Shown in pieces: positions 13,399 through 23,113 of a DNA stretch of 64,000 nucleotides. The translations under genes and the position numbers were made by a program. Under the pieces are notes generated by a model. The model saw nothing but the letters and a program-made list of their open reading frames with translations. It was not told the DNA's origin and searched no databases. Position 1 is the first letter of the stretch; every line of letters starts with the position of its first letter. Source of the stretch: DATKHF01 sp035510355 (GTDB lineage Bacteria; Patescibacteriota; Saccharimonadia; Saccharimonadales; UBA4665); assembly GCA_035510355.1 (NCBI GenBank), contig DATKHF010000001.1, positions 3,774-67,773 of the forward strand. The letters are read 5' to 3'.

Positions 13399-14910
13399 TT
13401 ACTTGTCTTTATCCTGGTCTTTATAAACTGGCTTACGGCGTCCAAATCGTAGGCGCCGAGCTCCAAGAGCTGCCTCTCCGGAGTTACCAGCCTCATAGAA
13501 GAATTCTGGCTCAGAGTACTGATCGTAGGTGACCATTAATGCCCGAGATTCAATAGCTCGCAGCGTTTCGAGTGATACTGACACGAGAATCAAAATACTG
13601 GTGCCGCCAATACTAATACTGGCATTTATAAATATTTGAGCAATAATCGGCATGAGTGCCAGTAGTCCCAGGCTGGCAGCACCGAAGAGGGTAACACGAT
13701 TAACTAACTTGCTGAGATATTTCTCTGTTTGTTTACCAGAGCGCACACCTTCAACAAAGCCACCTTGTTTTTGCAAGTTTTCAGCAATATCTTTAGCATT
13801 AAAGGTCACGCTCGTGTAAAAGAAGGTGAAAACAAAAACCAACAAGAAGTATACAACTGGGTAAATATACGGCTGCAAACCACCTGTCGCAAACGTTGTT
13901 TGTGTAGGCTGCTGGAACCACGTTACGAGGCTCGATCCAATATGTTGTAAGTGGGTGCTATGCGAGCCACTCAGTAACTGCCCAAGAAAGCTCGGCACAC
14001 TTAAAAATGCTACAGCAAAAATAATCGGAATAACACCAGCCGTTATGAGTTTAATTGGTAGTATGGTTGTGACACCACCATATGTTCGATTTCCTTGGAC
14101 ACGTTTAGCATAATGTATAGTTAAGCGCCGCGCGGCTTCGTTCAGCATCACCACCATCCATGTTATAATCACGATAACCCCGACCGTAATCACTGCATAG
14201 AAAAGAGTCTTTCCGCTGAATGGCAAAGTTCTGCCAAAAACAACTAACTTGTGACTTTTACCGGCTATAGCACTTACGATGCTACCGATAGTACTTGGTA
14301 AGCGGCTGACAATACCGACCGTAATTAAAAGCGAGATACCATTACCAATACCTTTTTCTGTAATTAGCTCACCTAGCCACATCAGTAGCATTGAACCACC
14401 AGTTAGAGTAGCGATCATAAGTACCCACTGCATAATCGAGGTATTCGCCGTAATATCACCAATGCCACCGATGCTCTGAGCAGCTTCACGTATCAAGTAA
14501 ATCGACCCCACAGACTGAACAATAGCTAGTGGGAATGTCAACATACGGGTATACTGATTAATTTTTTTCTGACCTGATTCACCTTCTTTTTGTAGGGCTT
14601 CAAGTTTTGGTAAAGCCTTGGTGAGCAATTGCATAATAATCGAGGCATTAATGTATGGGCCAAGGCCAGCGAGCATAATCGAGAAGTTCGCCAGGGCACC
14701 TCCGGAAAGAACATTCATAAAACTCAAAAATTGCGGCGTATTTGCTGAGTTAAATAGGTTTGTAAGGATTTGCTTGAGGGTATCAGGGTTAGCCAGCGGC
14801 ACCGGTATGTGGGCCAATATACGAAAAACGAGGAGCATACCAAGCACTGCCAATATGCGTTTTCGCATATCGCTGTGCTTTAGTGAACGACCTATAATCC
14901 TCCAGTTCAT
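13399..14910 (-). CDS. secY: Protein translocase subunit SecY
   Basis: This 503-aa channel-forming subunit of the Sec translocon has ten transmembrane helices. Motifs include [15 protein letters not shown] (first helix), [17 protein letters not shown] (plug-helix region) and the cytoplasmic loop [17 protein letters not shown]. The second conserved loop is [22 protein letters not shown]. It is longer than E. coli SecY (443), partly through a charged C-terminal tail. It sits after rplO with a 62-bp gap that may hold its own promoter. Start ATG 14910 is preceded by GAGGG. Confidence 0.98.
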   Translation of the reverse strand: MNWRIIGRSLKHSDMRKRILAVLGMLLVFRILAHIPVPLANPDTLKQILTNLFNSANTPQFLSFMNVLSGGALANFSIMLAGLGPYINASIIMQLLTKALPKLEALQKEGESGQKKINQYTRMLTFPLAIVQSVGSIYLIREAAQSIGGIGDITANTSIMQWVLMIATLTGGSMLLMWLGELITEKGIGNGISLLITVGIVSRLPSTIGSIVSAIAGKSHKLVVFGRTLPFSGKTLFYAVITVGVIVIITWMVVMLNEAARRLTIHYAKRVQGNRTYGGVTTILPIKLITAGVIPIIFAVAFLSVPSFLGQLLSGSHSTHLQHIGSSLVTWFQQPTQTTFATGGLQPYIYPVVYFLLVFVFTFFYTSVTFNAKDIAENLQKQGGFVEGVRSGKQTEKYLSKLVNRVTLFGAASLGLLALMPIIAQIFINASISIGGTSILILVSVSLETLRAIESRALMVTYDQYSEPEFFYEAGNSGEAALGARRLRFGRRKPVYKDQDKDK

Positions 14911-14954
14911 GCTGCTGCCCTCAAATGTATTTACCCGCTGTTAACTTGCTCTTC

Positions 14955-14983
14955 AGTATACACTATCACTGATTAGCTGACTT
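14955..14983 (-). promoter_or_regulatory. Possible promoter before secY
   Basis: A good -10 box TATACT (14960-14955) lies 17 bp from a weak -35 AAGTCA (14983-14978) in the 62-bp gap after rplO. Transcription from upstream could make it redundant. Confidence 0.35.
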
Positions 14984-15485
14984 TTGATGATTTACTAATT
15001 TTATCACTGGTCTTGTTGACATTTTTCGTAGTGGTAATTGGTCGTCCGAGCCGAGCGGTTGCTTCAAAACTACCACCTGCTTTTTGAACTGCAGCTATTG
15101 CTGTAGCACTTGCGCCAGATAACTTAACGGCTACTTTCTTGGTAAGCTCACCTTTAACAATCAGTTTAACGCGGACATACGGATTAGTTATAAAACCAGC
15201 TTCAGCAAGGGTTTCAGCAGTAATTGTTGTTGCACCAAGGCTGTCCAGTTGACCAGTATAAACTACTTCCGGTGGCACGGCGTGGGAGTGAAAACCACGC
15301 AGCTTTGGAAGACGCTGCATGAGGGGGTTCTGTCCACCTTCAAATCCGGGCTTCTTTGAGGAGCCCGTTCGAGCATTTTGGCCCTTAGTACCACGGCCAG
15401 CAGTTTTACCTTGGCCTGCCGCAATACCGCGGCCGACCCGGTTAGCGGCCTTAGGCTTGGTTACTTGGAGGTCATTATATTTCAT
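14973..15485 (-). CDS. rplO: Ribosomal protein uL15
   Basis: This 170-aa protein is a late-assembly component of the 50S subunit. The Gly-rich N-terminus (RVGRGIAAGQGKTAGRGTKG) and GFEGGQNPLMQRLPKLRGF are diagnostic. The C-terminus is extended and basic. It directly follows rpsE with a 4-bp overlap. No rpmD (uL30) lies between them, which is the CPR-typical loss. Confidence 0.98.
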   Translation of the reverse strand: MKYNDLQVTKPKAANRVGRGIAAGQGKTAGRGTKGQNARTGSSKKPGFEGGQNPLMQRLPKLRGFHSHAVPPEVVYTGQLDSLGATTITAETLAEAGFITNPYVRVKLIVKGELTKKVAVKLSGASATAIAAVQKAGGSFEATARLGRPITTTKNVNKTSDKISKSSKVS

Positions 15486-16090
15486 ACTTTTGCCTTACTA
15501 GCTTTGGCTGCTGGTTTCTTTGCTGGTTTAGGTGTTGCAGCCTTAGCTGAATCAACGGTAGGTTTGGCTGACGCTTTAGAAGCGGCTGACATAGTAGTCG
15601 TCCATTTACTTGCAGGCTCAATAGATTGTAGGGCTGCAATCGTAGCGTAGGCAATGTTAGTCTTGTTACTTGATCCAAGCGATTTACTGAGCGCATTATT
15701 AACACCAGCAATCTCAAGAATTGTGCGAACTACTCCGCCAGCAATCAGACCCGTACCTGCACTTGCTGGTTTAATTAGAATGTGAGCGCCACTAACTTTA
15801 GCTTCAGCTTCGTGCGGCACTGTACCTTTGTATAGACTTATAGTGATGAGGCTCTTTTTGGCAACTTCTGTTGCTTTTGTAACAGCAGCAGTCACATCAG
15901 CACCTTTGGCGATGCCAACACCAATTCGGCCTTTGTGATCGCCGACTATAACAAGTGCACGGAAACGAAAGCGACGGCCGCCTTTTACCACACGGGCTAC
16001 ACGGTCAATGTGAGCCACTCGCTCATCAAATTGTTTTTCCTCCGGCACCAAGTCGGGTCGGCGTATTCTACGAGTATCTTTATCAGGCAT
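15482..16090 (-). CDS. rpsE: Ribosomal protein uS5 with C-terminal extension
   Basis: This 202-aa protein lies at the mRNA entry channel and affects decoding accuracy. Core motifs are VVKGGRRFRFRALVIVGD, IGVGIAKGADVTAAV and GGVVRTILEIAGV. It has an Ala/Lys/Pro-rich tail of about 35 residues after the core (AKAATPKPAKKPAAKASKAK). It overlaps rplO by 4 bp and rplR by one base. Confidence 0.98.
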   Translation of the reverse strand: MPDKDTRRIRRPDLVPEEKQFDERVAHIDRVARVVKGGRRFRFRALVIVGDHKGRIGVGIAKGADVTAAVTKATEVAKKSLITISLYKGTVPHEAEAKVSGAHILIKPASAGTGLIAGGVVRTILEIAGVNNALSKSLGSSNKTNIAYATIAALQSIEPASKWTTTMSAASKASAKPTVDSAKAATPKPAKKPAAKASKAKV

Positions 16091-16446
16091 TAAAACTCCA
16101 ATCCTTGTTTACGAGCAGCGTCAGCCAGAGCTTTTACGCGACCGTGGTACAACTTACCGCCTCTATCAAATACAACACGGTTAATTTTTGCAGCTTTAGC
16201 CAGCTTTCCAAGTTCATCTCCGACCCAGCTAGCCTGTTCCGTCAATGTACCAGTAGCGGTCTTCTTGCCAATGGTCGATGCGTAAACAAGCGTCTTACTA
16301 GTCGTATCATCAATAATTTGAGCTATCACATGGTAATTACTTATATACACACTCAAACGAGGGCGTTCGGAAGTACCGGTTATACGACCGCGAACACGCG
16401 ACTTACGTAACCGTTGCTTCAATGATTTATGTGCCAATCTATCCAT
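16090..16446 (-). CDS. rplR: Ribosomal protein uL18
   Basis: This 118-aa protein binds 5S rRNA in the central protuberance. Motifs are RLSVYISNYHVIAQIIDD and VVFDRGGKLYHGRVKALADA. Length matches E. coli (117). It lies between rplF (2-bp gap) and rpsE (one-base overlap). Confidence 0.98.
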   Translation of the reverse strand: MDRLAHKSLKQRLRKSRVRGRITGTSERPRLSVYISNYHVIAQIIDDTTSKTLVYASTIGKKTATGTLTEQASWVGDELGKLAKAAKINRVVFDRGGKLYHGRVKALADAARKQGLEF

Positions 16447-16447
16447 C

Positions 16448-16987
16448 TTACTTTTCCTTACCAGACTTACCAGATTTACGAATAATACGCTCGCCGACGT
16501 ACTTGATGCCTTTGCCCTTATACGGTTCAGGTTTTTTGAGAGCGCGGATTTCGGCAGCTACTTGGCCGACTTGTTGCTTGTCAATACCACTTATAGTGAT
16601 AATGTTCTGTTCAACGGCTGCCGTCACGCCAGTGGGGATATTGTACGTAACATCATGTGAAAAACCAAGGTTAAGCCGCAAATTGGAACCAGCGAGTGCA
16701 ACACGGTAACCAACACCATTCAATTCTAATTTCTTTTCGAAGCCATGGCTGACTCCCACTACCATATTATTAACCAGTGAACGCATGAGTCCGTGTCGAG
16801 CTCGAATTTTCGGTAGATCACTACTACGAGTCACGAGGAACTCAGTATCAGCTTGAGTAAAGGTTAGATCTGGCAGCGTAAACTGTTTGAGCGTACCTTT
16901 TGACCCAGCAACGGTTATTTCATCGTTGCTGACAGTAATTGTCACGCCGGCTGGGATAGTGATCGGCTGTTTTCCTATTCGACTCAT
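16448..16987 (-). CDS. rplF: Ribosomal protein uL6
   Basis: This 179-aa protein lies near the factor-binding site of the 50S subunit. It has two repeated L6 folds. The start MSRIGKQPITIPAGVTI and the C-terminal signature PEPYKGKGIKYVGE are diagnostic. Length is normal. It follows rpsH after 12 bp. Confidence 0.98.
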   Translation of the reverse strand: MSRIGKQPITIPAGVTITVSNDEITVAGSKGTLKQFTLPDLTFTQADTEFLVTRSSDLPKIRARHGLMRSLVNNMVVGVSHGFEKKLELNGVGYRVALAGSNLRLNLGFSHDVTYNIPTGVTAAVEQNIITISGIDKQQVGQVAAEIRALKKPEPYKGKGIKYVGERIIRKSGKSGKEK

Positions 16988-16999
16988 CTCGTTCCTTCC

Positions 17000-17401
17000 T
17001 TAATAAACCTTACAAATTAGTTCCCCACCAACGCCTTGCTGTTTGGCTTGGTCGCCAGTCATCATGCCTTTGGAGGTGGAGATTATAACAATACCTCGTC
17101 CACGTTTAACGGTAGGGATATCTTTAGCGCCGGCATAGTGGCGTCGTCCCGGCTTACTCAGACGAACAATTTCTGTAATATGAGCGTTGCCATCCTTGTT
17201 ACTGACTGAAAGTCGCAACGTTTTACCTACTGGAGCGTCGCTTACCGAAACATCATCAATAAAACCGTTTTGTTTTAGTAAATGTGCCACAGCCTCTTTG
17301 GCTTTGGAGTGCGGTAAATTAACTTGCGTTTTACGAACAGCAATAGCGTTGCGGATTCTGGTCAGCATGTCTGCGATAGGGTCTGTAGATACTTGTGTCA
17401 T
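17000..17401 (-). CDS. rpsH: Ribosomal protein uS8
   Basis: This 133-aa protein binds helix 21 of 16S rRNA and, in E. coli, represses the spc operon. Motifs are DPIADMLTRIRNAIAVRK and GRGIVIISTSKGMMTGDQA. I chose ATG 17401 because AAGGAG lies 8 nt upstream. An earlier ATG at 17419 would overlap rpsN and add six unrelated residues. Confidence 0.97.
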   Translation of the reverse strand: MTQVSTDPIADMLTRIRNAIAVRKTQVNLPHSKAKEAVAHLLKQNGFIDDVSVSDAPVGKTLRLSVSNKDGNAHITEIVRLSKPGRRHYAGAKDIPTVKRGRGIVIISTSKGMMTGDQAKQQGVGGELICKVY

Positions 17402-17412
17402 AGGCTTTCTCC

Positions 17413-17682
17413 TTACCAACTCGATTTCGTTATGCCAGGTATTTCACCCTTGTTGGCGTGTTCTCTAAAACTGATACGACTAAGACCAAACTGACGCATG
17501 TAGGCCCGTGGACGACCGGTTTCAATACAACGGTTCTTCCAACGGGTTGGGCTAGAATTACGCGGCAACCTAGCTAGACCTTCAAGGTCACCAAGCTCTT
17601 TAAGCTCAGCTCGCTTGGCAGCATACTGTTGTATCATCTTCTGACGTTTTAAATCTCGTGCAATGATTGACTTCTTAGCCAT
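17413..17682 (-). CDS. rpsN: Ribosomal protein uS14, zinc-free form
   Basis: This 89-aa 30S head protein starts [16 protein letters not shown] and ends ARKSW-like as [11 protein letters not shown]. Its core is [29 protein letters not shown] ([17 protein letters not shown]). A single cysteine is present, so the CxxC...CxxC zinc ribbon of the short zinc form is missing. Length is between the zinc form (61) and E. coli (101). Order rplE-rpsN-rpsH is standard. Confidence 0.97.
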   Translation of the reverse strand: MAKKSIIARDLKRQKMIQQYAAKRAELKELGDLEGLARLPRNSSPTRWKNRCIETGRPRAYMRQFGLSRISFREHANKGEIPGITKSSW

Positions 17683-18263
17683 TACTTATTCTCCTTCTCA
17701 AACGGCATGCCAAGCTTCGTCAATAAAGCTCGACTGTGGGCTGGTTCGACCGCTTTAATTACAAACACAACTTGTAGCCCGTGAGCTGTCGTCGTTTCTT
17801 CAAAACTTAACTCAGGGAAAACTGATTGATCAACCAAGCCCAAGCTATAATTACCGGACATATCAAAAGCTTTGAGACTAACACCGTGAAAATCGCGGAG
17901 GCGTGGCAAAACAACATTAATTAAACGATCAAGGAACTCATACATGCGCTGGCCACGGAGTGTTACTTTTAGCCCGATCTTGTTACCTTCACGTAATTTA
18001 AAACCAGCGATGGAGTTCTTGGCGGCCGTCTGGATCGGCTGTTGTCCAGTAATCTTACGTAGCGTATTGGTGGCAGTTTCCATCATTTTTTTGTCATCTT
18101 TTGCTCGACCGAGTCCCACGTTAAGAACAATCTTTTCAAGTCGTGGCACTTGGTAGGGATTCTTGAGCCCTAGCTCTTTTTGCAAGTTCCGAACGTCTTT
18201 GTTGTACTTGGTTTGTAATCGAGCGACCGTTGAAACTACTTTAGTCGGTGTTGTAGTAGCCAT
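17682..18263 (-). CDS. rplE: Ribosomal protein uL5
   Basis: This 193-aa protein binds 5S rRNA and contacts P-site tRNA. Motifs are [38 protein letters not shown] and [20 protein letters not shown]. Slightly longer than E. coli (179) at the N-terminus. One-base overlaps on both sides indicate tight coupling with rplX and rpsN. Confidence 0.98.
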   Translation of the reverse strand: MATTTPTKVVSTVARLQTKYNKDVRNLQKELGLKNPYQVPRLEKIVLNVGLGRAKDDKKMMETATNTLRKITGQQPIQTAAKNSIAGFKLREGNKIGLKVTLRGQRMYEFLDRLINVVLPRLRDFHGVSLKAFDMSGNYSLGLVDQSVFPELSFEETTTAHGLQVVFVIKAVEPAHSRALLTKLGMPFEKENK

Positions 18264-18595
18264 TACTTAATCTCCTTGCCACTTGATTTGTACACGCGAG
18301 TCTTACCACCATCGCCATCAAGTTTATAACCGATACGAGCTGGTCGTTTAGTCTCAGGATCTATAATACCGACTTTACTGACGTCGATCGGACGCGTAAG
18401 TTCAACGATGGCTCCTTGCGGATGAGCACGGTTGGGTTTGACGTGTTTTTTGGCGATATTAATCCCCTCGACAGTTACTTTGTTCAGTCTTGGGTGCGTG
18501 GTTAAAATTTTGCCAGTTTGGCCCTTATACTTACCAGCACGAACCATAACACGGTCGTCCTTCTTTAATCTGATCTTATATATCTTGGCGTTCAT
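18263..18595 (-). CDS. rplX: Ribosomal protein uL24
   Basis: This 110-aa assembly-initiator protein of the 50S subunit has a KOW motif near its start (DDRVMVRAGKYKGQTGKI) and the pattern NKVTVEGINIAKKHVKPN. Length is normal. One-base overlaps join it to rplN and rplE. Confidence 0.98.
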   Translation of the reverse strand: MNAKIYKIRLKKDDRVMVRAGKYKGQTGKILTTHPRLNKVTVEGINIAKKHVKPNRAHPQGAIVELTRPIDVSKVGIIDPETKRPARIGYKLDGDGGKTRVYKSSGKEIK

Positions 18596-18963
18596 TACAG
18601 AACCTCCGGTGCTAAGCTAATAATCTTGGCATACCCACGGTCACGTAGCTCACGAGGAACTGGGCCAAAAATACGTGTGGCTCTCGGCAGCTTATCATCG
18701 CCAATGATAACTGCAGCATTATCGTCAAAACGAATAGTCGAACCGTCTTTACGGCGAACCTGGTCCCGAGTGCGGACGACAACAGCTCGAACGACAGTCT
18801 TCTTTTTGACGGTACCGTTTGGGTTAGCGTCTTTAACCGTGGCCACAATGACGTCACCAACGCGGGCGTATCGCCGACGGGTACCACCAAGTACGCGGAT
18901 GCAAAGGATTTCTTTTGCGCCCGAGTTGTCACAGACAATTAGTCGTGATTCTTGTTGAATCAT
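18595..18963 (-). CDS. rplN: Ribosomal protein uL14
   Basis: This 122-aa protein at the subunit interface is one of the most conserved r-proteins. Motifs are [36 protein letters not shown] and [18 protein letters not shown]. Length is identical to that usual in bacteria. It overlaps rpsQ by 4 bp. Confidence 0.99.
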   Translation of the reverse strand: MIQQESRLIVCDNSGAKEILCIRVLGGTRRRYARVGDVIVATVKDANPNGTVKKKTVVRAVVVRTRDQVRRKDGSTIRFDDNAAVIIGDDKLPRATRIFGPVPRELRDRGYAKIISLAPEVL

Positions 18964-19250
18964 ACCGAAGCCTCCGTATCAGTTACGGCTTTAACATCAT
19001 CGTCATTTAAAGTTGGCCGCTCGATAATCTTTTCCAGCTTAAACCGTTTAGTAGCACTGATCGGTCGGGTTTCAACAATCATCACTCGGTCACCCTTAGC
19101 AGCTTCGTTTTTTTCGTCGTGCGCAGCGAAGTGCTTACTGACAGCATATTGCTTGCGATAAATCGGGTGGGTTTTACGGGTTTGGACAGTCACAATGATA
19201 GTCTTATTAGGCTTATCAGACGTAACAATACCAATAAGTGATTTCGACAT
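18960..19250 (-). CDS. rpsQ: Ribosomal protein uS17
   Basis: This 96-aa OB-fold protein of the 30S body has [40 protein letters not shown] and the family motif [18 protein letters not shown]. It has a short acidic C-terminal tail. It overlaps rpmC by one base and rplN by 4 bp. Confidence 0.98.
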   Translation of the reverse strand: MSKSLIGIVTSDKPNKTIIVTVQTRKTHPIYRKQYAVSKHFAAHDEKNEAAKGDRVMIVETRPISATKRFKLEKIIERPTLNDDDVKAVTDTEASV

Positions 19251-19450
19251 TACAGGTTCTCCTTTGTGAGTTGTTCGCCCAGGACAGTTAGCATACGGGC
19301 TAGATCTTTGCGTTTATTACGAATTATCCGTACATTTTGAACTTCACCAAGATGAATACGACGCCGCAGATCCGTGATTTCTTCACGAAGCGTAGTGCAA
19401 TCGGTAGCCAGCTGCTTGGTTGATAATTTACGGATTTCAGCGACCTTCAT
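19250..19450 (-). CDS. rpmC: Ribosomal protein uL29
   Basis: This 66-aa two-helix protein lies at the peptide exit tunnel and is a docking site for trigger factor and SRP. MKVAEIRKLSTKQL and LGEVQNVRIIRNKRKDLARM are typical. It lies between rplP and rpsQ. Confidence 0.97.
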   Translation of the reverse strand: MKVAEIRKLSTKQLATDCTTLREEITDLRRRIHLGEVQNVRIIRNKRKDLARMLTVLGEQLTKENL

Positions 19451-19451
19451 C

Positions 19452-19865
19452 CTATGCGTCCTCTCTCACCAAAAACTTAGTCTTAATAGGCAACTTATGA
19501 GCTGCTAAACGCATTGCTTCACGCGCTACAGCTTCACTCACGCCTTGCATTTCAAATAAAATTGTACCGGGTTTAACTTTAGCTACGAAAAATTCTGGGT
19601 TACCTTTACCGCTGCCCATTTTTACATCAAGTGGCTTCTTCGTAACTGGTGTATGAGGAAATATCCGAATCCAAATTTTACCACCGCGTTTAATGTAGCG
19701 AGTCATCGCCTGGCGGGCGGCCTCAATTTGTCGAGACGTAATTCGTTCGTGGCCTTGGGCTTGAAGCGCAAACTCACCAAACGCTATGTAATTGCCACTC
19801 GTAGCAACACCTGTGATTCGGCCTTTGCGAACCTTGCGGTACTTAGTGCGTTTTGGGAGTAACAT
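19452..19865 (-). CDS. rplP: Ribosomal protein uL16
   Basis: This 137-aa protein lies near the A-site tRNA elbow and peptidyl-transferase region. Motifs are [39 protein letters not shown] and [20 protein letters not shown]. Length matches E. coli (136). It follows rpsC after one base. Confidence 0.98.
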   Translation of the reverse strand: MLLPKRTKYRKVRKGRITGVATSGNYIAFGEFALQAQGHERITSRQIEAARQAMTRYIKRGGKIWIRIFPHTPVTKKPLDVKMGSGKGNPEFFVAKVKPGTILFEMQGVSEAVAREAMRLAAHKLPIKTKFLVREDA

Positions 19866-19866
19866 G

Positions 19867-20499
19867 CTAGGCTACCTCTCCTTTATATATCCAAACTTTA
19901 ACACCGATGATACCGGCTGGAGTGCGAGCTGGTACGCCAGCATAATCGATATCAGCGCGTAGTGTATGCAGTGGGACAGATCCAGAAATCTCTTTCTCGC
20001 GGCGTGACATTTCTGCACCATTTAAACGGCCCGCTACTTCAATCCGAATACCTTGAGCGCCGGCCCGCATGGTAGCAGCACTGGCGGACTTGATAGCACG
20101 ACGGAAACTCATACGTCGCTCCAACTGATGAGCAATATTTTCAGCAACCAGCTTAGCGTAGAGATCTGGCTTCTTGACTTCTTCGATGTTGACTCTGGTT
20201 GGAACATTATAGATCTTCTCAATAGCGTCCTTTAATTCTTGAGCCCCTTGACCACCACGGCCAATTACAACACCAGCCTTTGCAGTATTAATCGTAACCG
20301 TTGCGAGGTTAGGTGAACGCTCGATATCAACTTTATTAATAGCGGCCCGCGAACCCAGCTTATTTTGGATGAGCTTTCGTACTTTTAAGTCGTCACTCAA
20401 ATACTTAGCGTAGTCCCGTTTCTTGCCCACGAACCACTTGCTACGCCAGTCTTTGTTGACTTGTAAGCGCATGCTTATTGGATTAACTTTTTGTCCCAT
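19867..20499 (-). CDS. rpsC: Ribosomal protein uS3
   Basis: This 210-aa protein lies at the mRNA entry and has helicase-related function. It has an N-terminal KH domain with [20 protein letters not shown] and the C-terminal signature [20 protein letters not shown]. The disordered tail of E. coli S3 (233 aa) is missing. One-base overlap with rplV. Confidence 0.98.
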   Translation of the reverse strand: MGQKVNPISMRLQVNKDWRSKWFVGKKRDYAKYLSDDLKVRKLIQNKLGSRAAINKVDIERSPNLATVTINTAKAGVVIGRGGQGAQELKDAIEKIYNVPTRVNIEEVKKPDLYAKLVAENIAHQLERRMSFRRAIKSASAATMRAGAQGIRIEVAGRLNGAEMSRREKEISGSVPLHTLRADIDYAGVPARTPAGIIGVKVWIYKGEVA

Positions 20500-20903
20500 T
20501 ACTTCTTCTCCTCGGTCTTAGTTGAGCTTTTCGTTTCTGATTTCGCTACTGTTGGTTTCTTGGGTTGGCGTTTTTCACCATCAACAACAACTCGAATATG
20601 GCTAGACTTTAGCTGATATGGTAATGCTCGGCCGCGAGCTGCTGGTCGGTAACGTTTTTGACGTGGACCAGGCATTACACTGATCTCAATAATGCTTAGG
20701 GTGTCAGGCTTATAATTATGATTATAATCGGCATTGGCTCGGGCACTTTCAATTGCTTTACGAACTGGTATAGCCGAACGACGAGGTGTGTGTTCAAGAA
20801 TAGCCAGAGCATCCGCTACAGTGCGTCCACGTACTAGTGAAGCTACCACGCTAACTTTGCGTGGGCTCATTCGAACGCCTTTTGCTATTGCTTGAACTGC
20901 CAT
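20499..20903 (-). CDS. rplV: Ribosomal protein uL22
   Basis: This 134-aa protein has a beta-hairpin that lines the exit tunnel. Motifs are GVRMSPRKVSVVASLVRGR and PGPRQKRYRPAARGRALPY. A charged tail of about 20 residues (KPTVAKSETKSSTKTEEKK) extends the usual 110 aa. It lies between rpsS and rpsC. Confidence 0.98.
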   Translation of the reverse strand: MAVQAIAKGVRMSPRKVSVVASLVRGRTVADALAILEHTPRRSAIPVRKAIESARANADYNHNYKPDTLSIIEISVMPGPRQKRYRPAARGRALPYQLKSSHIRVVVDGEKRQPKKPTVAKSETKSSTKTEEKK

Positions 20904-20908
20904 AATTC

Positions 20909-21181
20909 CTACTTACCTTTCGCTAACTTGCCACCATGATTGCGGAATTTACGAGTCGGGGAAAATTCACCTAGTTTGTGACCAACCATATTCTCACTAA
21001 TAAACACCGGTACATGAACCTTACCGTTGTGAACCGCAATAGTTTTACCGACAAATTCTGGTGTGATGGTTGATGAACGAGCCCAGGTCTTAATAATCGT
21101 GCGGTCTTCATTGCCAATAGCATTTACTTTCTTAGCAAGTTTGAAATCTACAAATGGTCCTTTTTTCAGTGATCTAGACAC
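20909..21181 (-). CDS. rpsS: Ribosomal protein uS19
   Basis: This 90-aa 30S head protein starts [19 protein letters not shown] and carries [20 protein letters not shown], both diagnostic. Length is normal. Two bases separate it from rplB. Confidence 0.98.
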   Translation of the reverse strand: MSRSLKKGPFVDFKLAKKVNAIGNEDRTIIKTWARSSTITPEFVGKTIAVHNGKVHVPVFISENMVGHKLGEFSPTRKFRNHGGKLAKGK

Positions 21182-21183
21182 GG

Positions 21184-22038
21184 TTATCTCCTCTTCGCCT
21201 GATGGCGAGTCCTTACAATAAACTTGGTAGTACTCTTACGACGTCGAGTCTTATAACCAAGTGTCTTCTGACCCCACGGTGTCTTTGGAGCTGAACCATG
21301 ATTCTTACCACCACCAATACCGTGACGTCCACCATCACCACCACCGTGTGGGTGATCGGCCGCGTTCATGACAACTCCGCGGACGCCCGGGCGAATACCT
21401 TTATGCCGATTACGCCCAGCCTTACCGATCTTAATGTTCTGATGCTGTTCGTTACCAACTACGCCTAAACTCGCCGAACAATTGACGTTAATAAGGCGAA
21501 CTTCACCACTTGGCAAACGCACCTGTGCATAATCTTCTTCTTTGGCAACTAGCTGGGCACTGTTACCGGCACTACGTGCTAATTGAGCACCACGGCCCGG
21601 CTGCAGTTCTACTGCATGAATAGTGCTACCAAGAGGAATATTTTTAAGTGGTAAGCGATTTCCAACTTCAATAGGTGCTTCTTCGTCACTCATGATCTTT
21701 TGGCCAACTTTCATGCCTTGGGCTGCCAAAATGTAATGATACGATCCGTCAGTTTCTTTAAGACGTGCGATCCGAGCTGAACGGTTTGGATCATATTCAA
21801 TTTGCTCAATAGTGGCGGTTGTTCCGGGTTGAAGCTTGAAATTCATAATACGGTAAAACTTACGAGCACCACCACCTTTATGCCGTGTTGTAATCCGGCC
21901 TTGGTTATTGCGACCATTACCGCGGTTCTTGACAGCTAGAAGAGAACGTACAGGTTTATTGGTAGTAATGCTGTCAAAGTCCTGCGTGGTCATGCCACGC
22001 TGACCAGGAGTAGTTGGCTTGTATGTCTTTATAGCCAT
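21184..22038 (-). CDS. rplB: Ribosomal protein uL2
   Basis: This 284-aa protein is essential for subunit association and the peptidyl-transferase centre. Motifs are [20 protein letters not shown], the loop [16 protein letters not shown] with its functionally critical histidine, and [20 protein letters not shown]. Length is normal. Confidence 0.99.
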   Translation of the reverse strand: MAIKTYKPTTPGQRGMTTQDFDSITTNKPVRSLLAVKNRGNGRNNQGRITTRHKGGGARKFYRIMNFKLQPGTTATIEQIEYDPNRSARIARLKETDGSYHYILAAQGMKVGQKIMSDEEAPIEVGNRLPLKNIPLGSTIHAVELQPGRGAQLARSAGNSAQLVAKEEDYAQVRLPSGEVRLINVNCSASLGVVGNEQHQNIKIGKAGRNRHKGIRPGVRGVVMNAADHPHGGGDGGRHGIGGGKNHGSAPKTPWGQKTLGYKTRRRKSTTKFIVRTRHQAKRR

Positions 22039-22475
22039 TACTTGTCTTCCGTCTTTTTATGAGGCAAATGTAAGCCGCGACGGCCAGGCTTAGATTTCTT
22101 TTCAGCTTTCTCGGCCTGCTTTTCCATCGCTTTGCTAACTTTTTCTTGAGTAGCTTGCTGTTTTTCCTCGGCTTGTTCAACAGCTTCGAAGAACGGTAAA
22201 CTGTCGCCCTCTTTCAGGGTAATATACGCCTTCTTTACGCTACTATCAGAGCCACGGTTAATACGACGGCCCTTTTGACTAACTGTTCGTTTTGCCTTGC
22301 CCTTGATGTTGGTAATGTTAACTTTAATAACTGTGACATCAAATTGGGCGGCAACTGCGCTGGCTACAGTATGACGATTAAGTGATGCTGGTATATCCAG
22401 AACGTAGACACCATTTTGGCTCATAGCGTAGGCCTTTTCACTCATACGTGGCTTCAAATACACTTGTTTGTCCAT
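22038..22475 (-). CDS. rplW: Ribosomal protein uL23 with long C-terminal extension
   Basis: This 145-aa exit-tunnel protein docks trigger factor and SRP. The core (residues 1-about 95) has [20 protein letters not shown] and [15 protein letters not shown]. An additional, highly charged coiled-coil-like tail ([20 protein letters not shown]) ending in a basic patch makes it longer than E. coli L23 (100). ATG 22475 overlaps the rplD stop by one base; an earlier ATG at 22496 would add seven unrelated residues. Confidence 0.96.
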   Translation of the reverse strand: MDKQVYLKPRMSEKAYAMSQNGVYVLDIPASLNRHTVASAVAAQFDVTVIKVNITNIKGKAKRTVSQKGRRINRGSDSSVKKAYITLKEGDSLPFFEAVEQAEEKQQATQEKVSKAMEKQAEKAEKKSKPGRRGLHLPHKKTEDK

Positions 22476-23113
22476 TATTTTGCACTCCCAAGCCACTCAT
22501 GAACTACGGTCAAAGCCTTTTGATTAATAAGAATTGTATCGGCGTTCATAATGTCAAAAACATTAAGATACTTGGCTTCAACTGATTTAACATTTGGCAG
22601 GTTATTGGTAGCTCGCTCAACAAGATTGTCTTTTACACTTACGGCGACAAGCACCTTACCTGAAGCCTCAACTTTTTTGAGCAGTTTATGGGTTTGGCTA
22701 ACCTTACCGTCCTTGCATTCAAACGTTTCAATAACTTTAATTCGGCCCTCATCGGCTGCCATGCTGAGGGCTTGACGAATTGCTTGGCGCTTTTGGACGA
22801 GTGGCAGTTTATGTGAATAATTCTCGAGGCCTGTTGGGCCAAATATAATACCACCACCACGCCAAATCGGGTTTCGAGACGATCCAGAACGAGCCCGACC
22901 CGTGCCTTTTTGCGGATGAGGTTTTTTACCACCACCACTTACAAGACCACGGGTCTTCGTGACAGCTAAGTTCTGGCGGCCATTGGCTAAGTAGGCGACA
23001 TACGCTGCTTTTAGTAATTCATGGTTCTTGGGCATTACACCAAAAACTGATTTATCAAGCTTAGCTTCTGTGGCAGCTTTCGTACCAGCCTTTGTATAGG
23101 TTGCAATGGCCAT
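22475..23113 (-). CDS. rplD: Ribosomal protein uL4
   Basis: This 212-aa protein has an extended loop reaching the exit tunnel; in E. coli it also represses the S10 operon. Diagnostic: GGGKKPHPQKGTGRARSGSS, then the segment RNPIWRGGGIIFGPTGLENY. Length is normal. One-base overlaps join it to rplC and rplW. Confidence 0.98.
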   Translation of the reverse strand: MAIATYTKAGTKAATEAKLDKSVFGVMPKNHELLKAAYVAYLANGRQNLAVTKTRGLVSGGGKKPHPQKGTGRARSGSSRNPIWRGGGIIFGPTGLENYSHKLPLVQKRQAIRQALSMAADEGRIKVIETFECKDGKVSQTHKLLKKVEASGKVLVAVSVKDNLVERATNNLPNVKSVEAKYLNVFDIMNADTILINQKALTVVHEWLGSAK

